From positions 75,755,184 through 75,819,183 of the forward strand of contig NC_067472.1 of NCBI RefSeq assembly GCF_947179515.1: 64,000 nt of DNA. Direction: 5' to 3'. The notes beneath the pieces are model-generated. The model saw only the letters and a list, made by a program, of their open reading frames with translations, did not search any database and was not told where the DNA came from. Positions within the stretch are counted from its first letter, which is position 1; every line of letters starts with the position of its first letter. Origin of the DNA: Apodemus sylvaticus. Taxonomy: Eukaryota; Chordata; Mammalia; Rodentia; Muridae. Below, piece after piece: positions 1 through 10,249 of this stretch. The translations under genes and the position numbers were made by a program.

Positions 1-284
1 TGGTAGGGAAGGATGGGCTGGGCATCCTCATTCCCGTCATACTCCTATAGCGAGCCAGCCCTGGAGGGCTCAGGAGCAAATATCTGCCCACTGTCAATGG
101 CTTAGCACCATGAGGACAGAAGGCAAATTAAGTGCTCTCTGGAGTCTGCCTTCTTTCTTTCATGTGACTGCATATTCCATTCTCAGAAAGGAGAATGGAT
201 ATGTGTTGGAGGAGGGTCTTGTGAATTGTGTATTCAGATGCTGACTTCTGTGCCCTAAGATCTAGTTACAGTCTGGACACAGGC
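1..284. other. single-copy DNA, nothing recognised
   Basis: No repeat family, simple repeat or convincing exon was seen. The block ends where the ERV LTR begins. Confidence 0.5.
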
Positions 285-955
285 ATTTCCATCATCTTTG
301 TGGCATAAAGAGTGTTCCCCAATGATCTGTGATTGGTGAATAAAAGGCTGACCAGCCAGTGGCTGAGAAGAGAGGACAGAAAAACTGGACTTTGGATCAT
401 TCGAGGGAGAAGAGAAAGAGAGGTGTTTGCCAAGAGGCAGGTGAGGTCCAGAAGAAGAAGGGCCATGAGGTAGGTGGAAGAAGAAGAATGAGGAGGAGGA
501 AGAGGAAGAGGAGGAAGAAAAGGTGGAGGAGAAGGAAGAGGAGGAGGAGGAAGAGGAGGGGAAAGAGGTGGAGGAGGAGGAGGAGGAGGAGGAGGAGGAA
601 GAAGAAGAAGAGGAGGAGGAGGAGGAGGAGGAGGAGGAAGAGGAGGAAGAAGAGGAAGAACAAGAAGAGGAGGAGGAGGAGGAGGAGGAGGAAGTTGCCA
701 TGAGGTCAGGCATGAGGTGGAGTTGCCAAGGGAGTTCTCCATGAAGGACAGACAGCTACTTCAGGGCAAGCTGAGGAGAAACTAAATGCAAGTTACTAAG
801 GGCATGTAGCTGGGAAGTAACTAGACAGCATAGAAGTTTGGAATATCTGCCCAGTTATTGTGCTTAAAGCTTGTTGAAATAAATCAATAAGTGTCTGTCT
901 CAATTATTTGGGACGTAGCTGATTAGGGAGAACTGCTATCTTTAAATTTCATCCT
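285..955 (+). mobile_element. solo ERV LTR, RMER-like, with internal GGA expansion
   Basis: The left part (about 300-400) carries the 'gattggtgaataaaaggctg' phrase and a following 'cagccagtggctgagaagag' phrase, and the right part (about 840-950) has 'gcttaaagcttgttgaaata' and then 'caattatttgggacgtagct'. I associate these with a class of rodent ERV LTRs. An AATAAA signal near 879 followed by a short R/U5-like stretch fits an LTR 3' half on the plus strand. No internal retroviral region is attached, so it looks solitary. The middle is replaced by a long purine repeat (separate entry). The subfamily is uncertain and the ends are approximate. Confidence 0.6.
491..693 (+). repeat. (GGA)n/(GAA)n purine tract
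   Basis: About 200 bp are almost pure A and G on the plus strand, mostly GGA and GAA triplets with rare T or C interruptions (for example C at 661). All six frames are open or nearly so, giving spurious poly-Glu, poly-Arg, poly-Ser, poly-Pro and poly-Leu peptides. It lies inside the LTR and expanded from its natural purine-rich middle. Homopurine mirror tracts of this kind can form triplex (H-DNA). Confidence 0.95.
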
Positions 956-1109
956 ACAGATATGCTTTTCTCTGCAGATGGGGAGGCACAGGTGCCAGTA
1001 TTCCAATAGCCCATCAACAGTGACAGAACTCTATTACCTTTGTGATTTCTAGATTCTTCCACCTAGGAACTCAATACCAGTTGTCTGAGCTGGAATTTTA
1101 CCCCAACTA

Positions 1110-1487
1110 TGCTGGTAACTTTTTTTCAACTAGGAAGAGAGAACATCAGCTGAGGGATTGCCTCTATCAGACTGGTCTGCAGGCAGGTCTGTGGGGACAT
1201 TTTCTTGACCAGTGATTGATGTGGGAGGGCCCAGTGCACTATGGTGGTGCCACCCCGGGCAAGTGTTCCTGGGCTAAAACAGAAAGCAGGCTGAGCAAGC
1301 CATGAGGAGTAAGCAAGCCACTCTGTAGCATTCCTCCATGACTTCTGCTTTAGCTCTTTTGTCTAGGTTCTGGACCTGACTTTCTCTCAGGATGGACTGT
1401 ACCCATAAGCTGCAATAAACCATTTACCCCTTAAGGTGCTTTTCACCATGGTGTCTTACCCAACAATAGAAAGCAAATTATGATACG
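1110..1487 (+). mobile_element. MaLR LTR, MT family (MTD-like)
   Basis: The order of segments matches an MT LTR on the plus strand: a start near 'tgctggtaac', then 'tctgtggggacattttcttg', 'gatgtgggagggcccag', a run ending 'gcaggctgagcaagccatga', and near the 3' end 'gctgcaataaacca' (poly-A signal) with 'aatagaaagcaaatta'. It is diverged, and no target duplication was found. No internal region follows, so it is a solo LTR. Confidence 0.75.
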
Positions 1488-4400
1488 GACTTAAGGTAAA
1501 CATAGATAATCTATGCACTTAACTTTCACAGTCAGAGATACAAGCTGAGCAAGCTGCCCATTAAATCTCTGGGATCCCGAGCATGTGGGGAATGGCGGAA
1601 GCTCTGTTCTTTCCTAGCACATCAAGGGGTGCCCCTAGGAAGTAGATGCATATTATTGCTTCATAACCAATCATAATTTTTAAGGACAGTTTTCTATCTT
1701 GGAAATGAGAACCATCTATTAATTCTTCACTGTGGTGTTCAACTGAAGAAGTTGGGAAGCCATTTCAGTGCAGGGGGAATCTGATCAGGTTTCCTTTAGT
1801 AATGGAAGATCTTTCTAGCTAGGCACAGTGATGGTCTGGAACTGTCTCAGCTGGCCTGTGAACATTATGGCTAATGCAAATCAAAATGTTCCATAACCAC
1901 ACAAGGTATATGACATTTGGAAGAAGGTACAAAACCCACAAATTATTTCTGTCACCACATGTCTTCTCCCCTGCTTTCAGCTTCGAATCTCAGAGCACTA
2001 AGTCGGGGAGGCATTGGAGTTGTGCTGACCCTAGCAGCAGCAAGAGTTGTCCAACCTTCAAGCCACCCTAATCCCTGTCCTTCCTGTTTCAGGGAGAAAA
2101 CTGGTCACTGGAGAAGGCATCAGCAGCACTTACCCAACACCAGACTGTGGTCTCACATCATCTTTGCAATAGTCCCCCTCCCCACCAGGGAGAAGTGAAA
2201 ACTTTCATTCTGAACAGGTGTCCTGGGTATTCTAATGGGTAGCTGGACTTGGAGGTTCATTGTTGTCTACTTTCCCTAGACCTGTCTTCCATCTGTCCAT
2301 TTCTGTCCCTCATGACTGTTTAGAAGCTCTTCACCTCTGTGACACTAACATATTCCCTAGCTGTCAACACAAAGCCTTCAGCTGGGCAACTTTTCCAATG
2401 CCATTTCTGGCTTTAGTACTGACCTTTCTGGTCAGCCTTTCTAAATGTTATGCTCAGGGATACAGAAGGAGACTTCACCAAAATTCAGTCTCTGCTGTTG
2501 GCTGAGCCCAGAGATTTCCAGGTAGAGACCTCCTCATGAGTGAGTATGTGGCAAACCTTTCTAATCTGAGTGACATCTGGGAGCTTTCTGCATCCTGGGA
2601 ACATGTGTGCTGGGCGCAGCCCCTTGTCAATTGCTCTTTAGATGTTAGGGTTTGATGTTTATGTTGTTCTTGCTCAGGCCTCAACCCTCTAAGTGGGAGG
2701 AAGAGTTTGTTTTAGCTTCTCAAACCACAACATCTCGACGGACACACAGAAGTCTTCTGCGTCCTGCTTCAGTCTTCATATCCCAGAATTACCTCTGTCC
2801 AGGGACACCTTGCTACCTCTTGTGCCCCCTGCCCTCCAAGGACACCAGCAGGCTGGTTCTTTCTATTGCTGTTCTCCTGTCTCTGTTGTCCTCTGCCATC
2901 CCCTGTGTGGAATGAGACAAACTCTCACACAGTCTGGGAAGGAGGCTATGGCCAGCTTTTCTATCTCCTCACTATGCATTGAACTCTTAGAGGCGAACTG
3001 AGAAGCAACTCATCTCTTCATAGCACATCTACCTGGGTTCATGAGCACACAGGGCATGAGGGATCTGCATTTCACTCACATATTTCTTCTTTAGTTCATT
3101 TGCTCAGTGGGTAAGGAATATCCAGGTTTTCATGCACCCATGACAATGACTTACTCTCTGCCTCAGAGATTCCTAAACAACTACAGCAATTCCTTTGCTT
3201 GTTTAGAGCCTTGCTTTCGTCCCTAAGTAAAAAATCGTAATAGAGAAGCCAACACGATTGTTGTGATTAAAAAGAAATCAATGGTTTAGTGTTGAACATG
3301 CTCCCAGCGTCTTACCGGTAGCTCTGTCCTGTACACATGCCTCTGCACGTGGGAAGTTTCCGAGTGGGACGACTCTGCTCCAAAGCATCCAGAACCATCC
3401 GGGCTTGTCATGGTCAAGGCAGTGCCACATGCCCAGCACTGCCTAGTCATTTTCTGGTCTATCTTCCTGAATGCTTGTCTCCTGCACACCTATGATCTGT
3501 GGGTCTTTACCAAACTGTTACAAACTGTTTTCATGGGTTGTTTCATTTGTAACTAGAGAAGTTTCCCTCTCCCTCCTGTTCCTCCCACTTTCCTACCTAC
3601 CCCAATCTTCCCTCCTTCCCCCTGCCTCTGGATATTTTATATGCCTGACATGTTTAGGATAATTAGAAAAGCTAACATTGTACTGGAGTACCCCCAAATC
3701 CTGCACAAGAGAAACTTAGCTTCCTCTCTTTAAAACACAAAGACAGATTATATGTATAATCTTCCTAATGTTTTGATCAGGACAGGCTGCACTTGTCTTT
3801 GGTGAATCCGCTTGACCCTGCAGTGGTCATAGGCATCTTGGTTCTTGGCTATGGCTAACTCATGCTCATAGGATGTGGCTGCCTAGAACGTCCCCATGGC
3901 TTCTTTGGAGAGAGTGTTCACCATCCATAGAACATGGATACCACGGCCTCTTCCAGCCCACCTGGAGGAGAGCTTTGGCTACAACAGGAGGCAGGTGGAC
4001 CCACATTCTTCTGCAGTGCTCAGCAATCTCCAGGAGGAGGCTAGCTGTGATCTTGAGTGTGACACCGAGAAAGATGGTCTGCATCTGCTGTTTCCATGGT
4101 CCAGCCATGTTCCTGGGGGCTTCCAGGGATTGAGGAAGACGGCTGATTCTGCTGAAGCTCCAGTATGTAACTGAAGGTCTCCTCAGCGGCCACCTCTCAG
4201 CAATAGACTACCTCTTCTTTTCCATCTCATTTTTTTTGCCCAGACCTCACTGTCTTTGGAACTTCTCAGAATGCTTCCAGCACTAAGATACTAGACCGAG
4301 TTTGCTTGTCTTAGTGAGCAACATCAGGCTATGGTTGTGTCCTATTTGCTGTATTACTTAATCTGATTTGACTAATTCTTCGAGACAGAGGCCATTATGT

Positions 4401-4897
4401 CCATTTACCATGTAAGAGACTGGGATTCAACTCTGCTTATCAGGTACATGAGGATTTTACCCACACCAATTTTCTGAAGCTTGACTCAAAAGTCAGTAAA
4501 AACTGTAAAATAAGTAATGATGCAGAGAAAATATTTAATCTACAGAGAACCCAGATGCTTCAGTAACACAGAAGCTACAACTTGCTGCTAGCTGATGATA
4601 TATTACTTATAAATCAGATTACATTTTCCATAAAGCTTGTCCTAAAGGGGCTCTGTGTGGCAGTGATATGGGCAGACTATAAATTATTTGAGTGCTTAAG
4701 AGTTACCAAACCACTTGCCTAAAAGGCATTACTTATTCAGGTGTTCTCTGACTGCAGACTGGCTGCTTCCCAGAACTACAGATAGTTAGCACTTAGCATC
4801 ATTGGCTAGCTATTGGACCAAAAAAACAGTTTGGCTTGCCAATAGGTTAGCTTCCATCTATATCCATCTATCTCAGCTTATGGTAGCTTCAACTCCT
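1488..4897. other. mostly single-copy DNA, no gene supported
   Basis: About 3.4 kb without a clear young repeat. Short frames occur on both strands (for example 1917-2195, 2693-2998, 3896-4171) but none has a recognised product, a splice-site context or a poly-A tail. The stretch 4300-4750 is AT-rich and complex, with no SINE, and might be conserved, but nothing in it decides this. Confidence 0.45.
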
Positions 4898-5242
4898 TGG
4901 TAGTTTGAGTAAAATGACCCCCATAGGCTCATATGGAGTGGCACTGTTAGGAGGTGTGGCCTTGCAAAAGTAGGTGTGGCCTTGTTGGAGGGATCACATC
5001 ACTAGGGGTGGCTTTGAGGTTCCAGATGCTCAAGCCAGGCCCGTGTCACTCTCTCTTCCAGCTGTAGAAGAACTCTCAGCTACCTCTTTAGCACCATAAA
5101 TGCCTGTGCATTGTCATTTTTCCTGCTATGACAATAACGGACTAACCCTCTGATGTAAACAAGTCCCATTGAGATGCTTTCTTCGATAAAAGTTGCCATA
5201 GTCCTGGTGTTTCATTACAGCAATAGAAACCCTGAGATAGAA
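4898..5242 (+). mobile_element. MaLR LTR, ORR1-like, 5' copy
   Basis: It carries the typical chain 'gacccccataggctcatatg', 'gagtggcactgttaggaggt', 'gtggccttgttggaggga', 'agaactctcagctacctc', 'ggactaaccctctgatgta' and 'acagcaatagaaaccctgag'. The 'gtggccttg' segment is duplicated within the LTR (near 4969 and 4978). It is followed directly by ORR1-type internal sequence starting 'gttggtaccaggg', so this is the 5' LTR of a truncated element. Confidence 0.8.
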
Positions 5243-5640
5243 GTTGGTACCAGGGACTTGGATATTGCTGTGATAGGCCTGTGATTGGAGGAATGTAGAT
5301 TTAGATTAAGAAAGCATTTGAATGCTTTAAGCTGGGGCTTAATGGTCCATACTGGTAGGAATATGGAGGGCAGTGGTGCTGAGGGTGATTTGAACTGTGG
5401 GGGGCCTGGCTCAAGAGGTTCAGAGAAGGAGGATTTTAGCTTAGAGACAGTAGTTCTTGTGATATTTCGGGGGAAGAATGTGACCGCTTTTTTGCCTTTG
5501 TCCGAAAAGTCTGCCTGAGGCTACATTGAAGAGTTTTGGATTAACAGCTTTGGCAGACACGATTTCAAAACAGTCTAGTATCCAGTTGTGGTCTTTAGTG
5601 GCCAGTGTTATGCAGATCTACAATGAAAAAGAGCAAACAG
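5243..5640 (+). mobile_element. MaLR internal region, ORR1-int-like, truncated
   Basis: The block begins 'gttggtaccagggacttgg' right after the LTR, as expected for a MaLR leader, and contains 'gctttaagctggggcttaat', 'gtccgaaaagtctgcctgag' and 'gatttcaaaacagtctagta'. Only about 400 bp remain. It is non-coding; MaLRs are non-autonomous and use ERVL-type machinery. It stops where an inverted LTR piece begins. Confidence 0.7.
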
Positions 5641-5817
5641 AGAGTTCTACATCAAGATCAGCAGGCAGCAGAAAGAAAGAGGAACTGGGCCTGGTTTTGC
5701 AAACCTCAAAGCTATCCCCAGAGACACTCCTTCCAGCAAGGCCACACCTACTACAAGAGCCCACCTCCTAATAGTGCCATTCCCTGTGAGCCTATGGGGG
5801 CCATTTTCATTTAAACA
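5641..5817 (-). mobile_element. inverted 5' part of an ORR1-like LTR
   Basis: Read on the minus strand it starts with 'gcccccataggctcacaggg' and continues with 'caaggccacacctac' (plus-strand reading) and 'agagttctacatcaagatc'. It covers the first half of the same LTR type found at 4898-5242, in the opposite direction, so the two form an imperfect inverted repeat with a loop of about 560 bp. Confidence 0.75.
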
Positions 5818-5947
5818 ACTACAAGCTCCCTCCATCAGAATTAATCTGCAATGCTTCATGCTTTATGTCCTCTGAGACTTACTGAGTCTTCATGTAGGAT
5901 TTGCTTGGGGCAGAACATGCTCAGGAAATGATTGTTGACTTCACGAG

Positions 5948-6267
5948 TGTGGTCCTTTAAGTAAAAATGGACGCCACAGGCACTAGGGAGTGGCGCTGTT
6001 AGGCATGGCCTTGTTGGAGGAAGTACATCACTGGGCTTAGAAGTTTCAGAAGATGGAGCCAGGCCAGTGCCTGACAACTGTGGATGCAGATGTAGAACTC
6101 TCACCTATCTCTCTAGCACCATGTCTGCCTGCATCCAGTCATGTTTCCTGCCATGGTAACAATGGGCTAACCCTTCTGTACTGTAAGCCAGTCCCAGTTA
6201 AGAGCTTTCCTTTCTAACACTTGCCATGGCCATGATGTCTCCTTTCAGCAATAGAAACCCTAACACA
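5948..6267 (+). mobile_element. second ORR1-like LTR, plus strand
   Basis: It shows 'gggagtggcgctgttaggca', 'tggccttgttggaggaagta', 'gatgtagaactctcacctat', 'agcaccatgtctgcctgcat', 'gtactgtaagccagtcccag' and ends 'aatagaaaccctaacaca', which is a full LTR order. No exact target duplication was seen. It may be the 3' LTR of the broken element starting at 4898 or an independent solo LTR; about 130 bp of unrelated sequence separates it from the inverted piece. Confidence 0.75.
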
Positions 6268-7420
6268 GAAAATGAACAATGTCCTTGCTCCTGGCAATAA
6301 TCAAATGTATTAATCTGAGACTACACAGCTCACAGTCTCTCACCTTCATCTGTGTGCAGACACAAGCTGAATGATCACACTGGCAAGCTCAATGCCCTGG
6401 TTCAGTCTTCTTGTGGCTCTTTCTCCCTCTTTGGTTAAATTCTAGAGCAAAATTGTCCTCTCTTCTTTAGTCGCCTTGTCGTGTCTGTCTTGATCTATTT
6501 CATCACCCTGTCTGGTCATCCCATACCGTCTGGGGTTCTTTCCAGTTCCTCTCTTGGCTACCTTTCTTCTTTCTTTATGCCCTCCCACTCACATGACGTC
6601 TGTGGCTGCCTTCCAGGCAACGGCTCCTCCATCTGCCCATCTCTCTTCTGAGCTTTGGAGACACATTTCCAGTTTCTTGCTGAATAGATTTGATAGGGAA
6701 AGCCCTACAAAAGACATGGAGTGATATGTGTATAAGTGTGTGTACGAATGCATGTGTATGCATGTGTACATATGAATCTCCTTGAGCTGTATTGTGTGTA
6801 CATGTGAATATGTGTGAAAGCAACTTCATCATGAAGAAAATCCAACCCGCAGAGCCTGGGAAAGAGACTTAAGTTAAAATCAGGCCAGAGTTTAATCTGC
6901 TGTAAATCCCATGGGAGAGTTTGTGTACTGTTGATCATGAGCCTCTGGTAGTAGTAGTCACTTTTCCACTTAGGCACCTTGACTCCTTTGCTGTTATCTA
7001 CAAGATTAAGGCTGGCCTTTTTTCAGGGTCAAAACTGTACATACCCCTATCTCCAGCCTGGCTGTGAGCCCATCCATTCCCCCATAGCCACACCCGGGCC
7101 AGGATGAGAAGTGATCCCTAACTCTTGGGGTGTAGGTTTTGTGGCGCTCATTTTGTCCTGCCCTTCATATTCTTTGACTTCTTTTATTTCCAGGTACCTG
7201 CTCTCTCCTTGCACAGCCCACAGTCCTGGGAACTTGCCTGCACTTCCTGCTCAGAAGGTAGAGAGTTAAATATGAGTTTCAGATGAACTACATGTATTTT
7301 GTGGAGGGATGATATATGCATACATTCGGCCTGAGTGTGCACCTGCACACACCCATATATGAGGCCACCGAACCCAGGGGTTTGCATTGAGTAGCTTCTT
7401 CTATCGTTCTTCTACTTCCT
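6268..7420. other. single-copy DNA with a degenerate TG stretch
   Basis: Around 6720-6830 there is a decayed TG/TGTA microsatellite. The remainder is unassigned. Short frames on the minus strand (6705-6977) read through the TG stretch and are not supported as genes. Confidence 0.5.
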
Positions 7421-7622
7421 TGTTTTTGAGGCTCCAGGTTACGTCTGGAGCTGCATGATTCTCATAGGCAAGCTCTGGGAATCCATCTGTCTCTGCTTCC
7501 TGGCGCTCAGATTACAGGAACTCCTTCATGCACAGCTTCCTCTGTGAGTGCTAGAAATCTGAACGCAGGTCCTCATGCTCACCCAGCAAGCACTTTACCT
7601 ACTAAGCTGTCTTCCTTGCACC
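7421..7622 (-). mobile_element. B4/RSINE1-type composite SINE, diverged
   Basis: On the minus strand a tRNA-derived head ('aggtaaagtgcttgctgg', 'tgagcatgaggacctgcg') is followed by a B1-like body. On the plus strand the visible marks are 'cctcatgctcacccagcaag' and 'cactttacctactaagctgt'. The copy is old; the subfamily is not certain. Confidence 0.65.
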
Positions 7623-8290
7623 TAGCACATATGTTCTCAGTACTGTAGTCACTGTGTATGTACCCCAAACTCAGTTACTTGAAGAGTCCTGTATTTGTAT
7701 TTCCTCTGTCTGGTAGCCTGACCCCTGATACTCCTTCTATCCCCATCTTCTCCAAACACGAGCCTCTTACATCATGCTTCTTGGCTGTTTCACCTCCTCT
7801 CCACTGCACCAGAATGTGTATCCCTGAGGCAAGGACTGTGAACACTCCCTCACCATTTCTCAACCAGACACCATCTGGCAAACACTCTGCAGACATGGGG
7901 CTCCAGGCAAAGAAGACCAGGTTCCTACTCCAAGAGAGGAGTTGCAACCTGTGGACCCTGGCCAGACTCAGCCTCCACTCATCTTGAACATGTTGGTAGT
8001 TTGTATACTTGTCTGGTGGGGTCCATGCTACAACGGCGAAGTATGTGGCCTCCTGGCTCACAAAGCTTAATATATTTGCTCTTTGGCTCTTCATAGGAAA
8101 GAAAAGTCTTACCAACCTCTGGCCTTGCTGTCTAGAGAGGGAAGGCAGACATAAACAAATATAAGTTCATTTATCTTTCATCTCCAGAGTCTCATATTGA
8201 TCAGTGTGTGGTCTGGTAGCCCACGCACGTATGGGAGCCACCTGGAGCCTTCACCAGTTGGTCTTGATTTCTAAAACTTGAGAATCTGCC

Positions 8291-8430
8291 TTTTATTTTT
8301 TATTTTTGAGACAGGGTCACATAGCCTAGGCTGGCCTCCAGAATGCTATGGATGTGAGGCTAGCCTCAAGCCAGAATCCTCCTATCAGCTCTAGCACCAA
8401 TATTACAGGCATGCACCACCATCCCCACCT
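8291..8430 (-). mobile_element. B1 SINE, minus strand
   Basis: The T-rich tail, 'tttttgagacagggtcacat', 'agcctaggctggcctccaga', and 'attacaggcatgcaccacca' give the B1 order in reverse. A partial direct repeat 'ttgaga' sits on both sides. It is a 7SL-derived non-autonomous retrotransposon with moderate divergence. Confidence 0.85.
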
Positions 8431-8923
8431 TGAGAGCCCACCATTCACAAGGCTTTCAGGGCTTCCTCAAATCCATATGCTAGCACTGCTCACCTCAGGG
8501 CCTACTGTCCTATGAGATTGTGGTTAACTCTGATCAAGGTGTGAACAAACAGGAAGAGTCCATTCTTGCTGTATTTTAATTCTCTCTACTAATTTTAAGA
8601 CTATGGCATTGTTACGTGAAGTTACCATGTTAGCTTGTTGCCTTGAAAGTGGATTTTGCAAAACTTTCTGATTAACTCAGACATTGAGTTACTGGGCTTT
8701 TTCTTCCTGTGGAGAAAAAGGCCCATCATTCTCTGCTGTCCTACAAAGGATGTCCTAGTCCTGAAGGAGGTGGCTGCCTCTCACCCGGGAGCTACGGACC
8801 AGAGCCATCCTTCACTGGACAGCATCTCCTACTTCAGAGTCCTTTGCCGGGAGCTGTCCTGGATTGTATCACTAACAGTCACATAATCAAAATAAGCTAA
8901 CTAGTCCCATCATGTCCCAAGCT
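8431..8923. other. unassigned sequence upstream of a poly-A run
   Basis: About 490 bp with no recognised repeat and one open plus-strand frame (8656-8883) of unknown meaning. It ends at a 28-A run, so the right part could be the 3' end of an old retrocopy (see findings). Confidence 0.4.

Positions 8924-8951
<28 letters not shown>
8924..8951 (+). repeat. poly-A run of 28
   Basis: An uninterrupted A run without a SINE or L1 body that I can recognise on its 5' side. It could be the tail of a retroposed transcript or a simple A expansion. Confidence 0.9.
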
Positions 8952-8954
<3 letters not shown>

Positions 8955-9756
8955 TCCTTCTTCCTGTGGTGGGACGTGACAGGCTGACAGAAAATAAATA
9001 AAAGCCAATCCAACCCATTAGCGTTTGGAAGGCAAATGTTTCCTAGCAAAAATAAAGCTGGTGACTGTGTGGAGACAGATGTTGACACTCGCTACCCTTG
9101 TTAGCACACTTAAGAAAATAAATTCAAGATAAGAGAGGCCCAGGCATAGCTGGGACCTGTGTGCTGCCTGTTCTTCACAAAGAGAGTCAAATACTGAAAT
9201 CATATCCCTGTATTTCCATATAGACTTTCTTGGGAGAGACAAAGACTTGGGGCAAATGGGGTTTTTAAAATCTTGGATTATCTGTATAATTCATTACTCT
9301 AATAGCCATTTCTAGTTCAAAAAGATCCAGGTTTCCTGAGCAGTTGAATAACTAGCCAGGGCAAAAGTAGTTGTACCGTTTCTCCACATGGTAGGCAGTG
9401 AGCGCAACCAGTTTGCGTCTCCAGTTTGTGTTGAGTTGCAGCTACCTGTGGGGATTCAGATTTCCTGTGAGAAAAAGACACTGGCTGTCCTGCTCTGTCT
9501 TCCCCATGGATGGAGGAAACCATTGCTGCTTCACATGATTGTGTGGGCATCTGTCAAGAAAGATTTTAGGTGACATGACAAGGCTCAGGAAATTTAGCTC
9601 CTGAGTGTTTAAGTAAATGAGAATTGCTTTCTCTCTGACATATGTTTGGGGAAAAGACAAACTTGAAGAAAAAAATCTTTAATAGCTAGGTAGATCTGCG
9701 GTTTATAATCTCTGTGACTCATTTTGTCCATGGTGGTTATACGTACAATAGTCCCA
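8952..9756. other. single-copy DNA, nothing recognised
   Basis: About 800 bp with no clear repeat. Open frames on the minus strand (9317-9550, 9442-9660) overlap each other in different frames and have no support. Confidence 0.5.
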
Positions 9757-9900
9757 GCCAGACCTAATGGGGCTGGTTTATAATCCCAACCACTCAGGGG
9801 CAGAGATAGGAAAATATCAAGATTCAAAGTGACTCTGGCCCACAGAGTAAGTTCAGGGTCAACCTAAGTTAACTAGGGAGACTCTTGCCTTAAATATATA
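9757..9900 (+). mobile_element. B1 SINE, plus strand, diverged
   Basis: It follows the B1 order with many substitutions: 'gtttataatcccaaccactc', 'aggggcagagataggaaa', 'ggtcaacctaagttaacta' and 'gggagactcttgcctt', then an A-rich tail. It is an old copy. Confidence 0.7.
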
Positions 9901-10018
9901 AAAGAAAAAACAAAAACAAAACCCCAAAACTCCAACAACCCCCCCCCCACACACACATTACCATGAAAACCAAACAAGCAAATAAAAGAAACCAAAATCC
10001 CCAAACCAAAGAAGGTAA
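9901..10018 (+). repeat. A/C-rich tail and low-complexity sequence
   Basis: AAAAC-type and CA/CCCC runs follow the B1 body. This is a decayed SINE tail that merges into the start of the ID-like element. Confidence 0.7.
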
Positions 10019-10090
10019 GGGCTGGGGATCAAGCTAGTGGTGGAGTGCTACCCAGCAAGTGGGAGGTTCCAGGTTCAAGTCCCGCCATGA
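10019..10090 (+). mobile_element. ID-like SINE (BC1/tRNA-Ala-derived)
   Basis: It reads 'ggctggggatcaagctagtg', 'gtggagtgctacccagcaag' and ends with a good pol III B-box, 'ggttcaagtcc' (10072-10082). The A-box region has lost bases ('caagctagtggtgg'). The body is about 70 bp, the normal ID length. It is one old copy; the rat genome would usually show many more and younger ones. Confidence 0.75.
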
Positions 10091-10249
10091 ACAGAGAACA
10101 CATCCAAGCAGCAATCTGTGGAACACTTTCCTCTGCATGATCTTGCTTGAGATTAAAACTCATCTATTTCCCGTTAATATATTTTCATATCCAGCAGCTC
10201 AGTATTTTTCTTTTAAATATATTTTTAATAACTTAATTAGTTCCATTTC

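Noticed and set aside
255..744. Long frames giving poly-Ser, poly-Pro/Leu, poly-Arg and poly-Glu proteins
   Set aside because: All are readings of one GGA/GAA tract in an LTR; several frames and both strands are open at once.
10072..10082. tRNA gene suggested by a B-box
   Set aside because: The surrounding 70 bp is an ID-like SINE with a damaged A-box, not a folding tRNA.
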